64,000 nt of DNA from an uncultured Clostridia bacterium (lineage in GTDB: Bacteria; Bacillota; Clostridia; Saccharofermentanales; DTU023). The stretch is from assembly GCA_946220865.1 (NCBI GenBank), contig CAMJYM010000006.1, positions 38,595-102,594 on the forward strand, written 5' to 3'. A program made the translations under genes and the position numbers. How positions within the stretch are numbered: position 1 is the first letter of the stretch; every line of letters starts with the position of its first letter. Shown here piece after piece: positions 1-6,949 of this stretch. The notes beneath the pieces are model-generated. The model did no database searches. It was not told the origin of the DNA and worked only from the letters and a program-made list of their open reading frames with translations.

Positions 1-1
1 T

Positions 2-1552
2 CTTGTGGATCCCGACTGGCTGGAGCTGGCCGAAGAGGACATCCGTGAAGAGGTAAAGGGAACTTTTCTGGAAAAGGCGCCGCTCTTTGCAGTTTCCTCT
101 TACACTGGGGAGGGCATCGACGAGCTGCGCCAGGAGATTTTCCATCAGATTGAGGGACTGAGTGGCAAGGATGACGAGGCCCCGATGCGACAGGCGATCG
201 ATCGTGTCTTTACCATGGGAGGCTTCGGCACTGTCGTGACAGGAACCATGCTGGAAGGGCAGGTTCATGTAGGCGACACGCTGACACTCTACCCGGAAAA
301 CGAAGACGTTCGTGTGCGCAGCATTCAGGTGCATGGTGAAGATAAAGAAGCGGCGTATGCTGGCCAGCGGGCAGCAATCAATCTGGCTCAGGTAAGCCGT
401 CAGGATGTGGAGCGCGGCAATGTGCTGGCCGCACCCGGAAGTATGGATGTCAGCAGTCTGCTGGATGTGCGCATCGACATGCTTAAAGACTCTCCTTACG
501 AGCTCAAAAATAAAAGCCGTGTTCACTTTCACCATGGCGCAGGAGAACAGCTCGCCCGTGTGCGCCTTCTGGGCAGGGAAAGTCTGAAAGCCGGGGAAAG
601 TGGCTTTGCCCGGCTCACGCTGAGTGAGCCCCTGGCTGCGAAAATGGGCGACCACTTTGTTCTGCGCTTTTTCTCACCGCTTGAGACCATCGGCGGCGGA
701 AGGATTCTGGATCCCTGTCCCCCTCTGGCTAAAGTCCATGAAGATGAGGATCTCCAGCGCTTCCAGCGGCTGGATACGGCTGGGCCTTCTGAACGCTTAG
801 CCCTTGCTATTGAGAGCCAGAGTCCGCTCTTTCGTGAACTTGGCCTGGCGCTGCGTCGTGCAGGCCTTAACGGACTCAGCGAAGAGCGTAAAGCCCAGAT
901 TATCCAGGAAGCGGAAGAGCAGTATGACATCCGCAGACTGACCCCGCAGACTTTCCTGGCTCGCACTTTTATTGAGAAAATGAGTGAAAAGGCCCGGCGC
1001 ATTCTGGAAGATTTTCACCGCAAAGAACCCCTGAAATCGGGTCTGAAACGCGAAGAACTGCGTACCCGTCTGCTTCCGGAAAATCGCATTGAACTGACAG
1101 ATCGCCTGCTGGAGCTTTTTGCTGAAGATGGCCAGATTCTCATTCAAGGCGGATTGGTCAAGCTTCCCGGTTTTTCCGTCGAACTCAGCCCTCAGCAGAA
1201 AAAAATCTCGCAGGAAATGGAAGAGATCTATCTCAAAGCCGGTTTTGCCCCGCCAGATACCTCTGAACTGCTCGCCCGTTTCTCCAGAAAAGACAGCCCG
1301 GAGGCCGTGCTCTCCGATCTTATTGATCGCGCTGTGCTGAAGCGCCTTGACCCTAACATCTGCCTGCATCAACAATTTTTTGAAGAGGCCCGTGACTTTG
1401 TCATACGGACGATCCGGGCCGAAGGCGAGCTCAAGCTGGCGGACTTCCGCGACCATATTCAAAGTTCCCGCAAATACGCTGTTGCCATTCTCGACGCTTT
1501 CGACCGTGAACGCCTCACCCGCCTGGTGGGCGACACACGGGTTCTGCTTTAG
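2..1552 (+). CDS. selB: Selenocysteine-specific elongation factor SelB (5' truncated by window edge)
   Basis: SelB is the EF-Tu-like GTPase that delivers Sec-tRNA to in-frame UGA codons marked by a SECIS hairpin. The frame is open to the left edge, so the GTPase core with its G1-G4 motifs lies upstream. The GTG at position 5 is an internal Val, not a start. Visible parts are the end of the G domain (VSSYTGEGIDELR), the beta-barrel domain II (RVFTMGGFGTVVTGT), domain III, and about 270 C-terminal residues matching the winged-helix repeats that bind SECIS RNA. About 517 codons are present; the family is usually 620-640 residues. The gene implies selenocysteine use by this organism, but no in-frame UGA gene or tRNA-Sec was recognised in the window. 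Confidence 0.95.
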   Translation, partial: LVDPDWLELAEEDIREEVKGTFLEKAPLFAVSSYTGEGIDELRQEIFHQIEGLSGKDDEAPMRQAIDRVFTMGGFGTVVTGTMLEGQVHVGDTLTLYPENEDVRVRSIQVHGEDKEAAYAGQRAAINLAQVSRQDVERGNVLAAPGSMDVSSLLDVRIDMLKDSPYELKNKSRVHFHHGAGEQLARVRLLGRESLKAGESGFARLTLSEPLAAKMGDHFVLRFFSPLETIGGGRILDPCPPLAKVHEDEDLQRFQRLDTAGPSERLALAIESQSPLFRELGLALRRAGLNGLSEERKAQIIQEAEEQYDIRRLTPQTFLARTFIEKMSEKARRILEDFHRKEPLKSGLKREELRTRLLPENRIELTDRLLELFAEDGQILIQGGLVKLPGFSVELSPQQKKISQEMEEIYLKAGFAPPDTSELLARFSRKDSPEAVLSDLIDRAVLKRLDPNICLHQQFFEEARDFVIRTIRAEGELKLADFRDHIQSSRKYAVAILDAFDRERLTRLVGDTRVLL

Positions 1553-1775
1553 TATGGGCATCCGATGCTTCAAACAGGGGGCCCAGGGCTGGGTTCACCT
1601 CCCGGAGAAGCTCCCTTTTTCACGTCCTGTCGCAGGATGACTCCTTTGGCCTGAGTTCAGGCTTCTGTCCATCAGAGCTTAGTTTGCTCGGGTTTGCCTG
1701 TGCTGATTTCGCGTGTTGACTCGGCCAGCGGCGACTTTTTTACCTCATCCTTTGTTAAATCTGCTGGAAATAACG

Positions 1776-1804
1776 TTGTGATCGCTCGCTTATTTTGCTA
1801 AAAT
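1776..1804 (+). promoter_or_regulatory. Sigma-A type promoter of the pnt operon
   Basis: TTGTGA (1776-1781), a 17-bp spacer and TAAAAT (1799-1804) form a good -35/-10 pair about 50 bp before the pntA start codon. This is a consensus match only; no start site is known. Confidence 0.6.
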
Positions 1805-1859
1805 GTTCTAAGCGATGGAATCCAAAAGAGGCGGATTCCACAATGGAGGATTTTTACTT

Positions 1860-3020
1860 ATGATTATTGCAATCCCGAAGGAAATCATGCATGGCGAAGA
1901 TCGCGTTTCAGCTTCTCCCGAAACTGTAGCCGCGATGGTCAAAGAAGGCTGGACTGTCCTGGTCGAAAAAGGAGCCGGCAACGGCGCTTTCTACCATGAT
2001 GAAGAGTACGTCAAAGCAGGTGCGGAACTGGTCAGCGATGTCCAGGATATGTATAACCGCGCAGAGCTGGTCCTCAAAGTTAAAGAACCTCTCTTCCATG
2101 AAGGCCTCGGGAAACACGAAATCGACCTGATGCATAAAGGCCAGGTTCTCATCACCTTCATTCACCCTGCAGCTCCGGTCAACCACGAGATGGTCAAAAA
2201 GATGGCAGCTCAGGGTGTGGTCAGCCTGACCCTGGATGGCGTGCCACGTATTTCCAGAGCACAGAACCTGGATGCACTTACGTCCATGTCCACCTGTGCT
2301 GGCTATAAGGGCATTCTGCTCGCCGCCAATTATCTCCCCAGATTTATGCCCCAGTATTTCACGGCTGTCGGCATGATTAAACCCTGCAAGGCTCTGGTGA
2401 TTGGTACCGGCGTCGCCGGCCTCCAGGCTCTGGCTACGGCCAAGCGTCTCGGCGCCATTATCCACGCCGCAGATATCCGTCCGGATGCTGCCGATCAGGC
2501 CGCCTCTCTGGGCGCCAAAACCATCGACCTGGGCGTTCCTAAAGAAGTGGCCATGGGTGAGGGTGGTTATGCGCAGGAACTGCCGGAGAACTACCTGCAG
2601 CATGAGCGCGAAGTCCTTAAGGACATCGTTCCGGAGATGGATATCATCTTCTGTTCGGCCCTTGTTCCCGGTTGCCTGGCTCCGGTGATTCTCACCGAAG
2701 AGATGGTCAAGAGCATGAAGCCCGGCTCCGTCATCGTCGATATTTCCATCGACCAGGGCGGTAACTGCGCCATTTCTCCGGTCGGAGATGTTGCTGTCAA
2801 GCATCACGTCACCTGCATCGGCATCAAGAACATCCCGGGTCTCCTGCCTGAAAGCTCCACCTGGATGTTCTCTCAGAACATCTTTAACTTTGCCAAATAC
2901 ATCATCAAGGATGGCAAGATTGTCCTCGATCGTGAGGATGAAATCATCAAAAAGTCGCTCTGCACGATCGACGGGAAAATCGTCCATGCCGGCGCCAGAG
3001 AAGCCATGGGCCTCGACTGA
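1860..3020 (+). CDS. pntA: Pyridine nucleotide transhydrogenase, subunit alpha part 1 (domain I, NAD(H)-binding)
   Basis: This 386-residue protein has the alanine dehydrogenase/transhydrogenase fold. It supplies the soluble NAD(H)-binding domain I of a three-gene transhydrogenase (PntAA/PntAB/PntB type, as in Rhodospirillum). The N-terminal catalytic fold starts MIIAIPKEI. A Rossmann motif GTGVAGLQALATAKRLG is followed by HAADIRP, whose Asp is the usual ligand of the adenosine ribose hydroxyls of NAD. The start at 1860 is chosen because GGAGGA at 1845-1850 sits nine bases upstream; the longer reading from 1815 has no ribosome binding site and adds an atypical leader. A perfect GC-rich stem-loop follows the stop, before pntAB. 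Confidence 0.93.
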   Translation: MIIAIPKEIMHGEDRVSASPETVAAMVKEGWTVLVEKGAGNGAFYHDEEYVKAGAELVSDVQDMYNRAELVLKVKEPLFHEGLGKHEIDLMHKGQVLITFIHPAAPVNHEMVKKMAAQGVVSLTLDGVPRISRAQNLDALTSMSTCAGYKGILLAANYLPRFMPQYFTAVGMIKPCKALVIGTGVAGLQALATAKRLGAIIHAADIRPDAADQAASLGAKTIDLGVPKEVAMGEGGYAQELPENYLQHEREVLKDIVPEMDIIFCSALVPGCLAPVILTEEMVKSMKPGSVIVDISIDQGGNCAISPVGDVAVKHHVTCIGIKNIPGLLPESSTWMFSQNIFNFAKYIIKDGKIVLDREDEIIKKSLCTIDGKIVHAGAREAMGLD

Positions 3021-3034
3021 AAATAATCCGCCTG

Positions 3035-3060
3035 CGCGCGCTCTCTGCAGAGCGCGCGCT
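3035..3060 (+). terminator. Intercistronic stem-loop between pntA and pntAB
   Basis: A perfect 11-bp GC-rich stem (3035-3045 with 3050-3060, loop CTGC) is followed by TTTCTTTATG. It has the form of an intrinsic terminator but lies inside an otherwise tight operon, 26 bases before pntAB. It may attenuate downstream transcription or stabilise the pntA message. Confidence 0.7.
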
Positions 3061-3085
3061 TTCTTTATGTGAGAAAGGAGAAGCT

Positions 3086-3394
3086 ATGCAGGCCATCCTC
3101 TTAATCCTGGTCTTTGCGATCTCGACTTTTATCGGCTATAAACTTATAGGGCGCGTCCCCAGTCTTCTGCACACGCCGCTGATGTCCGGCATGAACGCCT
3201 TTTCCGGTGTGACCGTGCTTGGCTGTCTCAGTGCCACGGCCGCAGCTGTTGGCTTTAACAGCAAGCTCATGGGCATCCTGGCCATTATCCTCGCCATGAT
3301 TAATGTCGTCGGAGGTTTCGGCGTCACTGACCGCATGCTCCGCATGTTCCACAGAGGCAGCAAAAAGACAGAAGGGGAGGCCAAAAATGCTTAA
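3086..3394 (+). CDS. pntAB: Transhydrogenase alpha part 2 (PntAB, membrane domain II)
   Basis: The 102-residue hydrophobic protein has about three to four membrane segments. It matches the short PntAB subunit, which contributes the first helices of the proton-conducting domain II in split transhydrogenases. The signature TPLMSGMNAFSGVTVLGCL corresponds to the family's TPLMSxxNAISG motif. The start has a strong ribosome binding site (AAAGGAGAAGCT before ATG). The 3' end overlaps the pntB start by eight bases, which implies translational coupling. Confidence 0.93.
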   Translation: MQAILLILVFAISTFIGYKLIGRVPSLLHTPLMSGMNAFSGVTVLGCLSATAAAVGFNSKLMGILAIILAMINVVGGFGVTDRMLRMFHRGSKKTEGEAKNA

Positions 3395-5612
3395 TCTCTT
3401 TTTGAACGGCCTGCCTGTGCTGGCCCTGGCTATCGATAGAAAGGCCATTTACTACGCGGCTTCGGTTCTGCTTATTGCTCTCGTTATGCTCTGCATCTCG
3501 CGCATGAGCAAGGTGGAGACAGCTGTCAGCGGCAACCGCATCGGAGCCCTTTCCATGTTTGCCGCTATCTTGCTGACCCTTTGGTATTACCATATTTTCA
3601 CAGTAGCTGAGCTATGGATCGCCATGCTCATCGGCGCCGCCCTGGGTCTTTGGATCTCCGCTAAAGTGCAGATGATCCAGATGCCTCAGATGGTTGGTCT
3701 GCTCAATGGTTTTGGCGGCCTTGCCTCGATGATTGCCGGTATCCTTACCTTGCTCTCGGCACACCGCGAATTTATGGGGACAGCCAATGTCAGCAATTTT
3801 CGTCTGGACGCTTTCAGTCAGATTACCGCGGGCCTTGCCGTCGTTGTCGGTGGTCTTACCTGGGCGGGTTCTGCGGTCGCCGCAGCCAAACTTGCCGGAA
3901 AACTCCAGCAACGTCCGGTCGTTTACCCGCTGCATCAGCTCTGGACGGGCCTTTTCCTCCTGATTTCGCTGGTCGTACCCTTCTTCTTTGCCATGACCAA
4001 TCTCTTCGGAGTGCAGGCGCGCCTGCTGCTGATTCTCGTCGCGGTTGTCGTCTCAAATCTCTTCGGATATTTCTTTGCCATACGCGTGGGCGGCGCGGAT
4101 ATGCCGATCACGATCTCGTTGTTGAACTCCTTCTCCGGGGTGGCCGGTGCGATTGCCGGTATGGCGATGAATGACATTCTGCTCGTATCCGTCGGCGGCA
4201 TCGTCGGCGCATCAGGCCTCCTGCTCACGCAGATTATGTGCCGCAGCATGAACCGTCATCTCTTCGATATTCTGCTCGGCAAGAGCAGCAAGCCACTCAC
4301 CCGTGGCGAGGCGGGAAAAGACGGGAGCAACACCGTTGCAGGGCCTGCATCCGCTGAAACTACAGGCGCCGTTGTGTCTGGAAGCACAGACGCAGCGACC
4401 GGACAGGCAAAGCCGACCACAAGCGCTGCCCAGGCAATTTCTGGGGCAAGTTCTGACGCAAAGCAAAATGATGCTGCGCTAAGCCCCGAAGTCCATGCGG
4501 CTCAGTGGCTCCAGGAAGCTCAGAGTGTCATTATCGTTCCGGGCTATGGCATGGCTCGTTCGCAGGCCCAGCCGCTGGTCAAACAGCTGGCCGATCGCCT
4601 GGAGAGCGAAGGCAAAAAGGTGCGTTTCGCCATTCATCCCGTGGCCGGTCGTATGCCGGGTCACATGAACGTCCTGCTCGCCGAAGTGGATGTACCTTAC
4701 GAGAAGCTCTTTGAGATGCAGGCCATCGACGGTGAATTCAAGGATACGGACATGGCCATCGTTATCGGTGCCAATGACGTCATCAATCCCGCCGCGAACA
4801 CCGCCGAAGGGACACCGATCTACGGCATGCCGGTGCTCTCCGTGGCAGATGCCAGACACATTCTCATCCTCAACTTCGACCTCAAACCGGGCTACGCCGG
4901 GGTCGAAAATCCCCTCTATGCCGAAGCCAAAGAGAGCCATGAGCACGTGGAAATTCTCCTTGGCGATGCCAAAGAATCGCTCGATAAAATCAGCAAGGCC
5001 TGCGCAGAAATGCAGGCAGGAAAACTGTCAGGGGAGAAGGACGCTGCACAGGCCGCGACCGCAGATTCACCTGAGACGCCAGCCAAATCCGGACTTGAGC
5101 GTGCAGCGGACGACATCAAGGCTGCTGCCACTGTCATCATCGTGCCGGGCTATGGCATGGCTCGTTCACAGGCCCAGCCGCTGGTCAAACAGCTGGCCGA
5201 CCGCCTGGAGAGCGAAGGCAAAAAGGTGCGCTTCGCCATTCATCCTGTGGCCGGTCGTATGCCGGGTCACATGAATGTCCTGCTCGCCGAAGTGGATGTA
5301 CCCTACGAGAAACTCTTTGAGATGCAGGCCATCGACGGCGACTTCAAGGATACCGATATGGCCATCGTCATCGGTGCCAACGACGTCATCAACCCTGCAG
5401 CGAACACGGCTGAGGGCACCCCGATCTACGGCATGCCCGTACTCTCCGTCGCAGACGCCAGACACATTCTCATCCTCAACTTCGACCTTAAACCGGGCTA
5501 CGCAGGAGTGGAAAATCCCCTCTATGCCGAAGCCGCGGCCGGAGAAGAGCACGTTATCATCGCCCTCGGAGACGCCAAAGACAGCCTCAATAAGCTTCTG
5601 GCGCTGCTCTAA
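3387..5612 (+). CDS. pntB: Transhydrogenase beta subunit PntB with two tandem domain III copies
   Basis: PntB forms most of the proton channel (domain II) and carries the nucleotide-binding domain III facing the cytoplasm. Residues 1-310 contain about nine membrane helices. An Ala/Ser/Thr-rich linker follows (about 310-370), then domain III twice: VIIVPGYGMARSQ begins at residues 381 and 583. The copies agree at 133 of 134 residues. Length is 741 residues against about 460 normally. The E. coli Lys424-Arg425-Ser426 that hold the NADP 2'-phosphate align with Asn-Phe-Asp in both copies (NFDLKPGYAG), so cofactor preference is uncertain. The start at 3387 overlaps pntAB and follows GGGGAGG; upstream codons in this frame lie inside pntAB. 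Confidence 0.93.
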   Translation: MLNLFLNGLPVLALAIDRKAIYYAASVLLIALVMLCISRMSKVETAVSGNRIGALSMFAAILLTLWYYHIFTVAELWIAMLIGAALGLWISAKVQMIQMPQMVGLLNGFGGLASMIAGILTLLSAHREFMGTANVSNFRLDAFSQITAGLAVVVGGLTWAGSAVAAAKLAGKLQQRPVVYPLHQLWTGLFLLISLVVPFFFAMTNLFGVQARLLLILVAVVVSNLFGYFFAIRVGGADMPITISLLNSFSGVAGAIAGMAMNDILLVSVGGIVGASGLLLTQIMCRSMNRHLFDILLGKSSKPLTRGEAGKDGSNTVAGPASAETTGAVVSGSTDAATGQAKPTTSAAQAISGASSDAKQNDAALSPEVHAAQWLQEAQSVIIVPGYGMARSQAQPLVKQLADRLESEGKKVRFAIHPVAGRMPGHMNVLLAEVDVPYEKLFEMQAIDGEFKDTDMAIVIGANDVINPAANTAEGTPIYGMPVLSVADARHILILNFDLKPGYAGVENPLYAEAKESHEHVEILLGDAKESLDKISKACAEMQAGKLSGEKDAAQAATADSPETPAKSGLERAADDIKAAATVIIVPGYGMARSQAQPLVKQLADRLESEGKKVRFAIHPVAGRMPGHMNVLLAEVDVPYEKLFEMQAIDGDFKDTDMAIVIGANDVINPAANTAEGTPIYGMPVLSVADARHILILNFDLKPGYAGVENPLYAEAAAGEEHVIIALGDAKDSLNKLLALL
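4527..4928 (+). repeat. Domain III repeat, copy 1 (within pntB)
   Basis: This 402-bp segment encodes residues 381-514. It is repeated 606 bp downstream. By hand count, about 31 codons differ, all at the third base, and only one changes the residue (Glu to Asp). Confidence 0.95.
5133..5534 (+). repeat. Domain III repeat, copy 2 (within pntB)
   Basis: This is the second copy of the 402-bp segment, encoding residues 583-716. The two copies are separated by an Ala/Glu/Asp-rich linker of about 68 residues. Confidence 0.95.
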
Positions 5613-5763
5613 ACCGAAGAAGGATTTTCGTCCACTTGAAAGTTTGAGGAATCAACGCCCTAAACTAATAAAAAATAAAAGTTCAGGGCATAGCGTTGTC
5701 AAAAGGATAGTTATTAGATACGAGAGGATAGTACAGAAAGTCCTTAAAATATCAAAATGCCTG

Positions 5764-5807
5764 CGCCCTCCTGGCCGTTGCACACAGCAAAAGCCGGAGG
5801 GCGTTTT
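5764..5807 (+). terminator. Intrinsic terminator after pntB
   Basis: CGCCCTCC (5764-5771) pairs with GGAGGGCG (5796-5803), followed by TTTT. An inner GGC/GCC pairing extends the stem. The rest of the 302-bp gap between pntB and the converging tcdA shows nothing else. Confidence 0.8.
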
Positions 5808-5914
5808 ATGTGCAGAATAAAGCTTTCACTTGAACAAAAGGCAGTTAAATGCAGATATTAGACCTGATCCAAATGAAGCAGGATCATGGGAAAGCACTGT
5901 CCTTTTGTACTTTG

Positions 5915-6721
5915 CTACGGCTTCAGCCTGGGCGGCTCAATGAGCTGCTCACCAAGCAGATGACGGACAGCTGCAGAGGCCAGCAGGAGGCCTGCGGCAG
6001 CCGGGACAAAGATCATTGATGAGGGGCCGGAGCGTTCGGGTGGAAGCTCGCAGGCGGGCTCTCTGGAGGCAACCAGGGGAAGATTTCGCAGCCCTGCATC
6101 CCGGAGCAGCTTGCGCAATTTTTTGAGAAGAGGATCGCCCTCCGTTTTAAAAAGATCCGTAAGTTCAAGCTTCGAGGGGTCGAGCCGCCGCCCGCAGCCG
6201 CCGCAGCTGAGGAGGGGCTGGCCTTTTCTTGCGCAGGCCAGGGCAAGCGCCATTTTAGCGGGAATGTCATCGATGGCGTCGATGACAAGATCATAGACAG
6301 ATGCAGAGCCTGCGGACCGCAGCTCTGTTGACAGCGCTGAAGCACTGCCAGAATTCTCTGCGGAAGTACTGAGAGGTTCTGCCACAGAAGCGTTGAGATA
6401 GTCGTCCACATTTGACTCGTCCAGACGAGATTGTAGAGGATGCAAGACGGTATCGTGCGATATACGGTAAAGCTCCCTGGCCATGGCCTGTACTTTTGCC
6501 TGGCCAATACTGTCGAGGAGGGCAGGGAGCTGACGATTGAGGTTGCTTTCGGCAACAACGTCCGGATCAACCATGGTCAGCTGACCCAGGCCGGAGCGCA
6601 CCAGTCCTTCGGCGACAAAAGAGCCGACGCCGCCTGTTCCGAAAAGTAAAATATGAGCGGCTCTCAGCCGAGCCAGCCCGTCTGTCCCGATAAGACCTTC
6701 TGTTCGTTCTGTCCAGGCCAT
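5915..6721 (-). CDS. tcdA: tRNA threonylcarbamoyladenosine dehydratase (TcdA/CsdL, E1-like)
   Basis: TcdA adenylates and cyclises the t6A carboxylate at tRNA position 37. The 268-residue protein has the E1-like ATP site: LLFGTGGVGSFVAEGLVRSG near residue 25, then DPDVVAESNLNRQ with the conserved Asp and Asn-x-x-Arg-Gln. It also has DAIDDIPAK, and the TcdA-specific tail with RRLDPSKLELTDLFKTEGDPLLKKLRK. The family's GAGN-type turn reads SCGGCGRRLDP here. A Ser/Ala-rich stretch of about 32 residues (about 122-153, after DDYLN) is inserted where family members go straight to the VIDAID strand. ThiF and MoeB are excluded by the DP-x-K/DxxKT-DPL signature. It converges on pntB. Confidence 0.88.
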   Translation of the reverse strand: MAWTERTEGLIGTDGLARLRAAHILLFGTGGVGSFVAEGLVRSGLGQLTMVDPDVVAESNLNRQLPALLDSIGQAKVQAMARELYRISHDTVLHPLQSRLDESNVDDYLNASVAEPLSTSAENSGSASALSTELRSAGSASVYDLVIDAIDDIPAKMALALACARKGQPLLSCGGCGRRLDPSKLELTDLFKTEGDPLLKKLRKLLRDAGLRNLPLVASREPACELPPERSGPSSMIFVPAAAGLLLASAAVRHLLGEQLIEPPRLKP

Positions 6722-6949
6722 TTAAAGCACCGTCCCTCTCTATTTCTGAGTGCCTGCACTGGTATTTGCTGGGGTTCCCCTTTGCGGTAGCCGCCAAAGC
6801 CGCTTCCGGCCCTTGCGGCACTGGCACACCCCTGCCAGGTGCTGCATGCAGATCTGTGTCCGTTTATGCTCTTTTCTTACTTATTATAGCGGCTGAAACG
6901 GTCAACTATGCTAAAATAAATGAAATTGAGGAAAGTGCAGGTGCGAACT

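Noticed and set aside
1553..1650. Possible tRNA-Sec after selB (CTTCAAA with TCA anticodon-like triplet and GGTTCACC)
   Set aside because: No acceptor stem, no long variable arm and no CCA-type end could be drawn around it.
1908..2987. Long minus-strand open frame opposite pntA
   Set aside because: It is a codon-bias shadow of pntA, with no family similarity and no ribosome binding site.
5915..6721. ThiF or MoeB identity for the E1-like protein
   Set aside because: The LDPSKLE and DLFKTEGDPLLKKLRK region is specific to TcdA, and a separate thiF lies in the thi operon.
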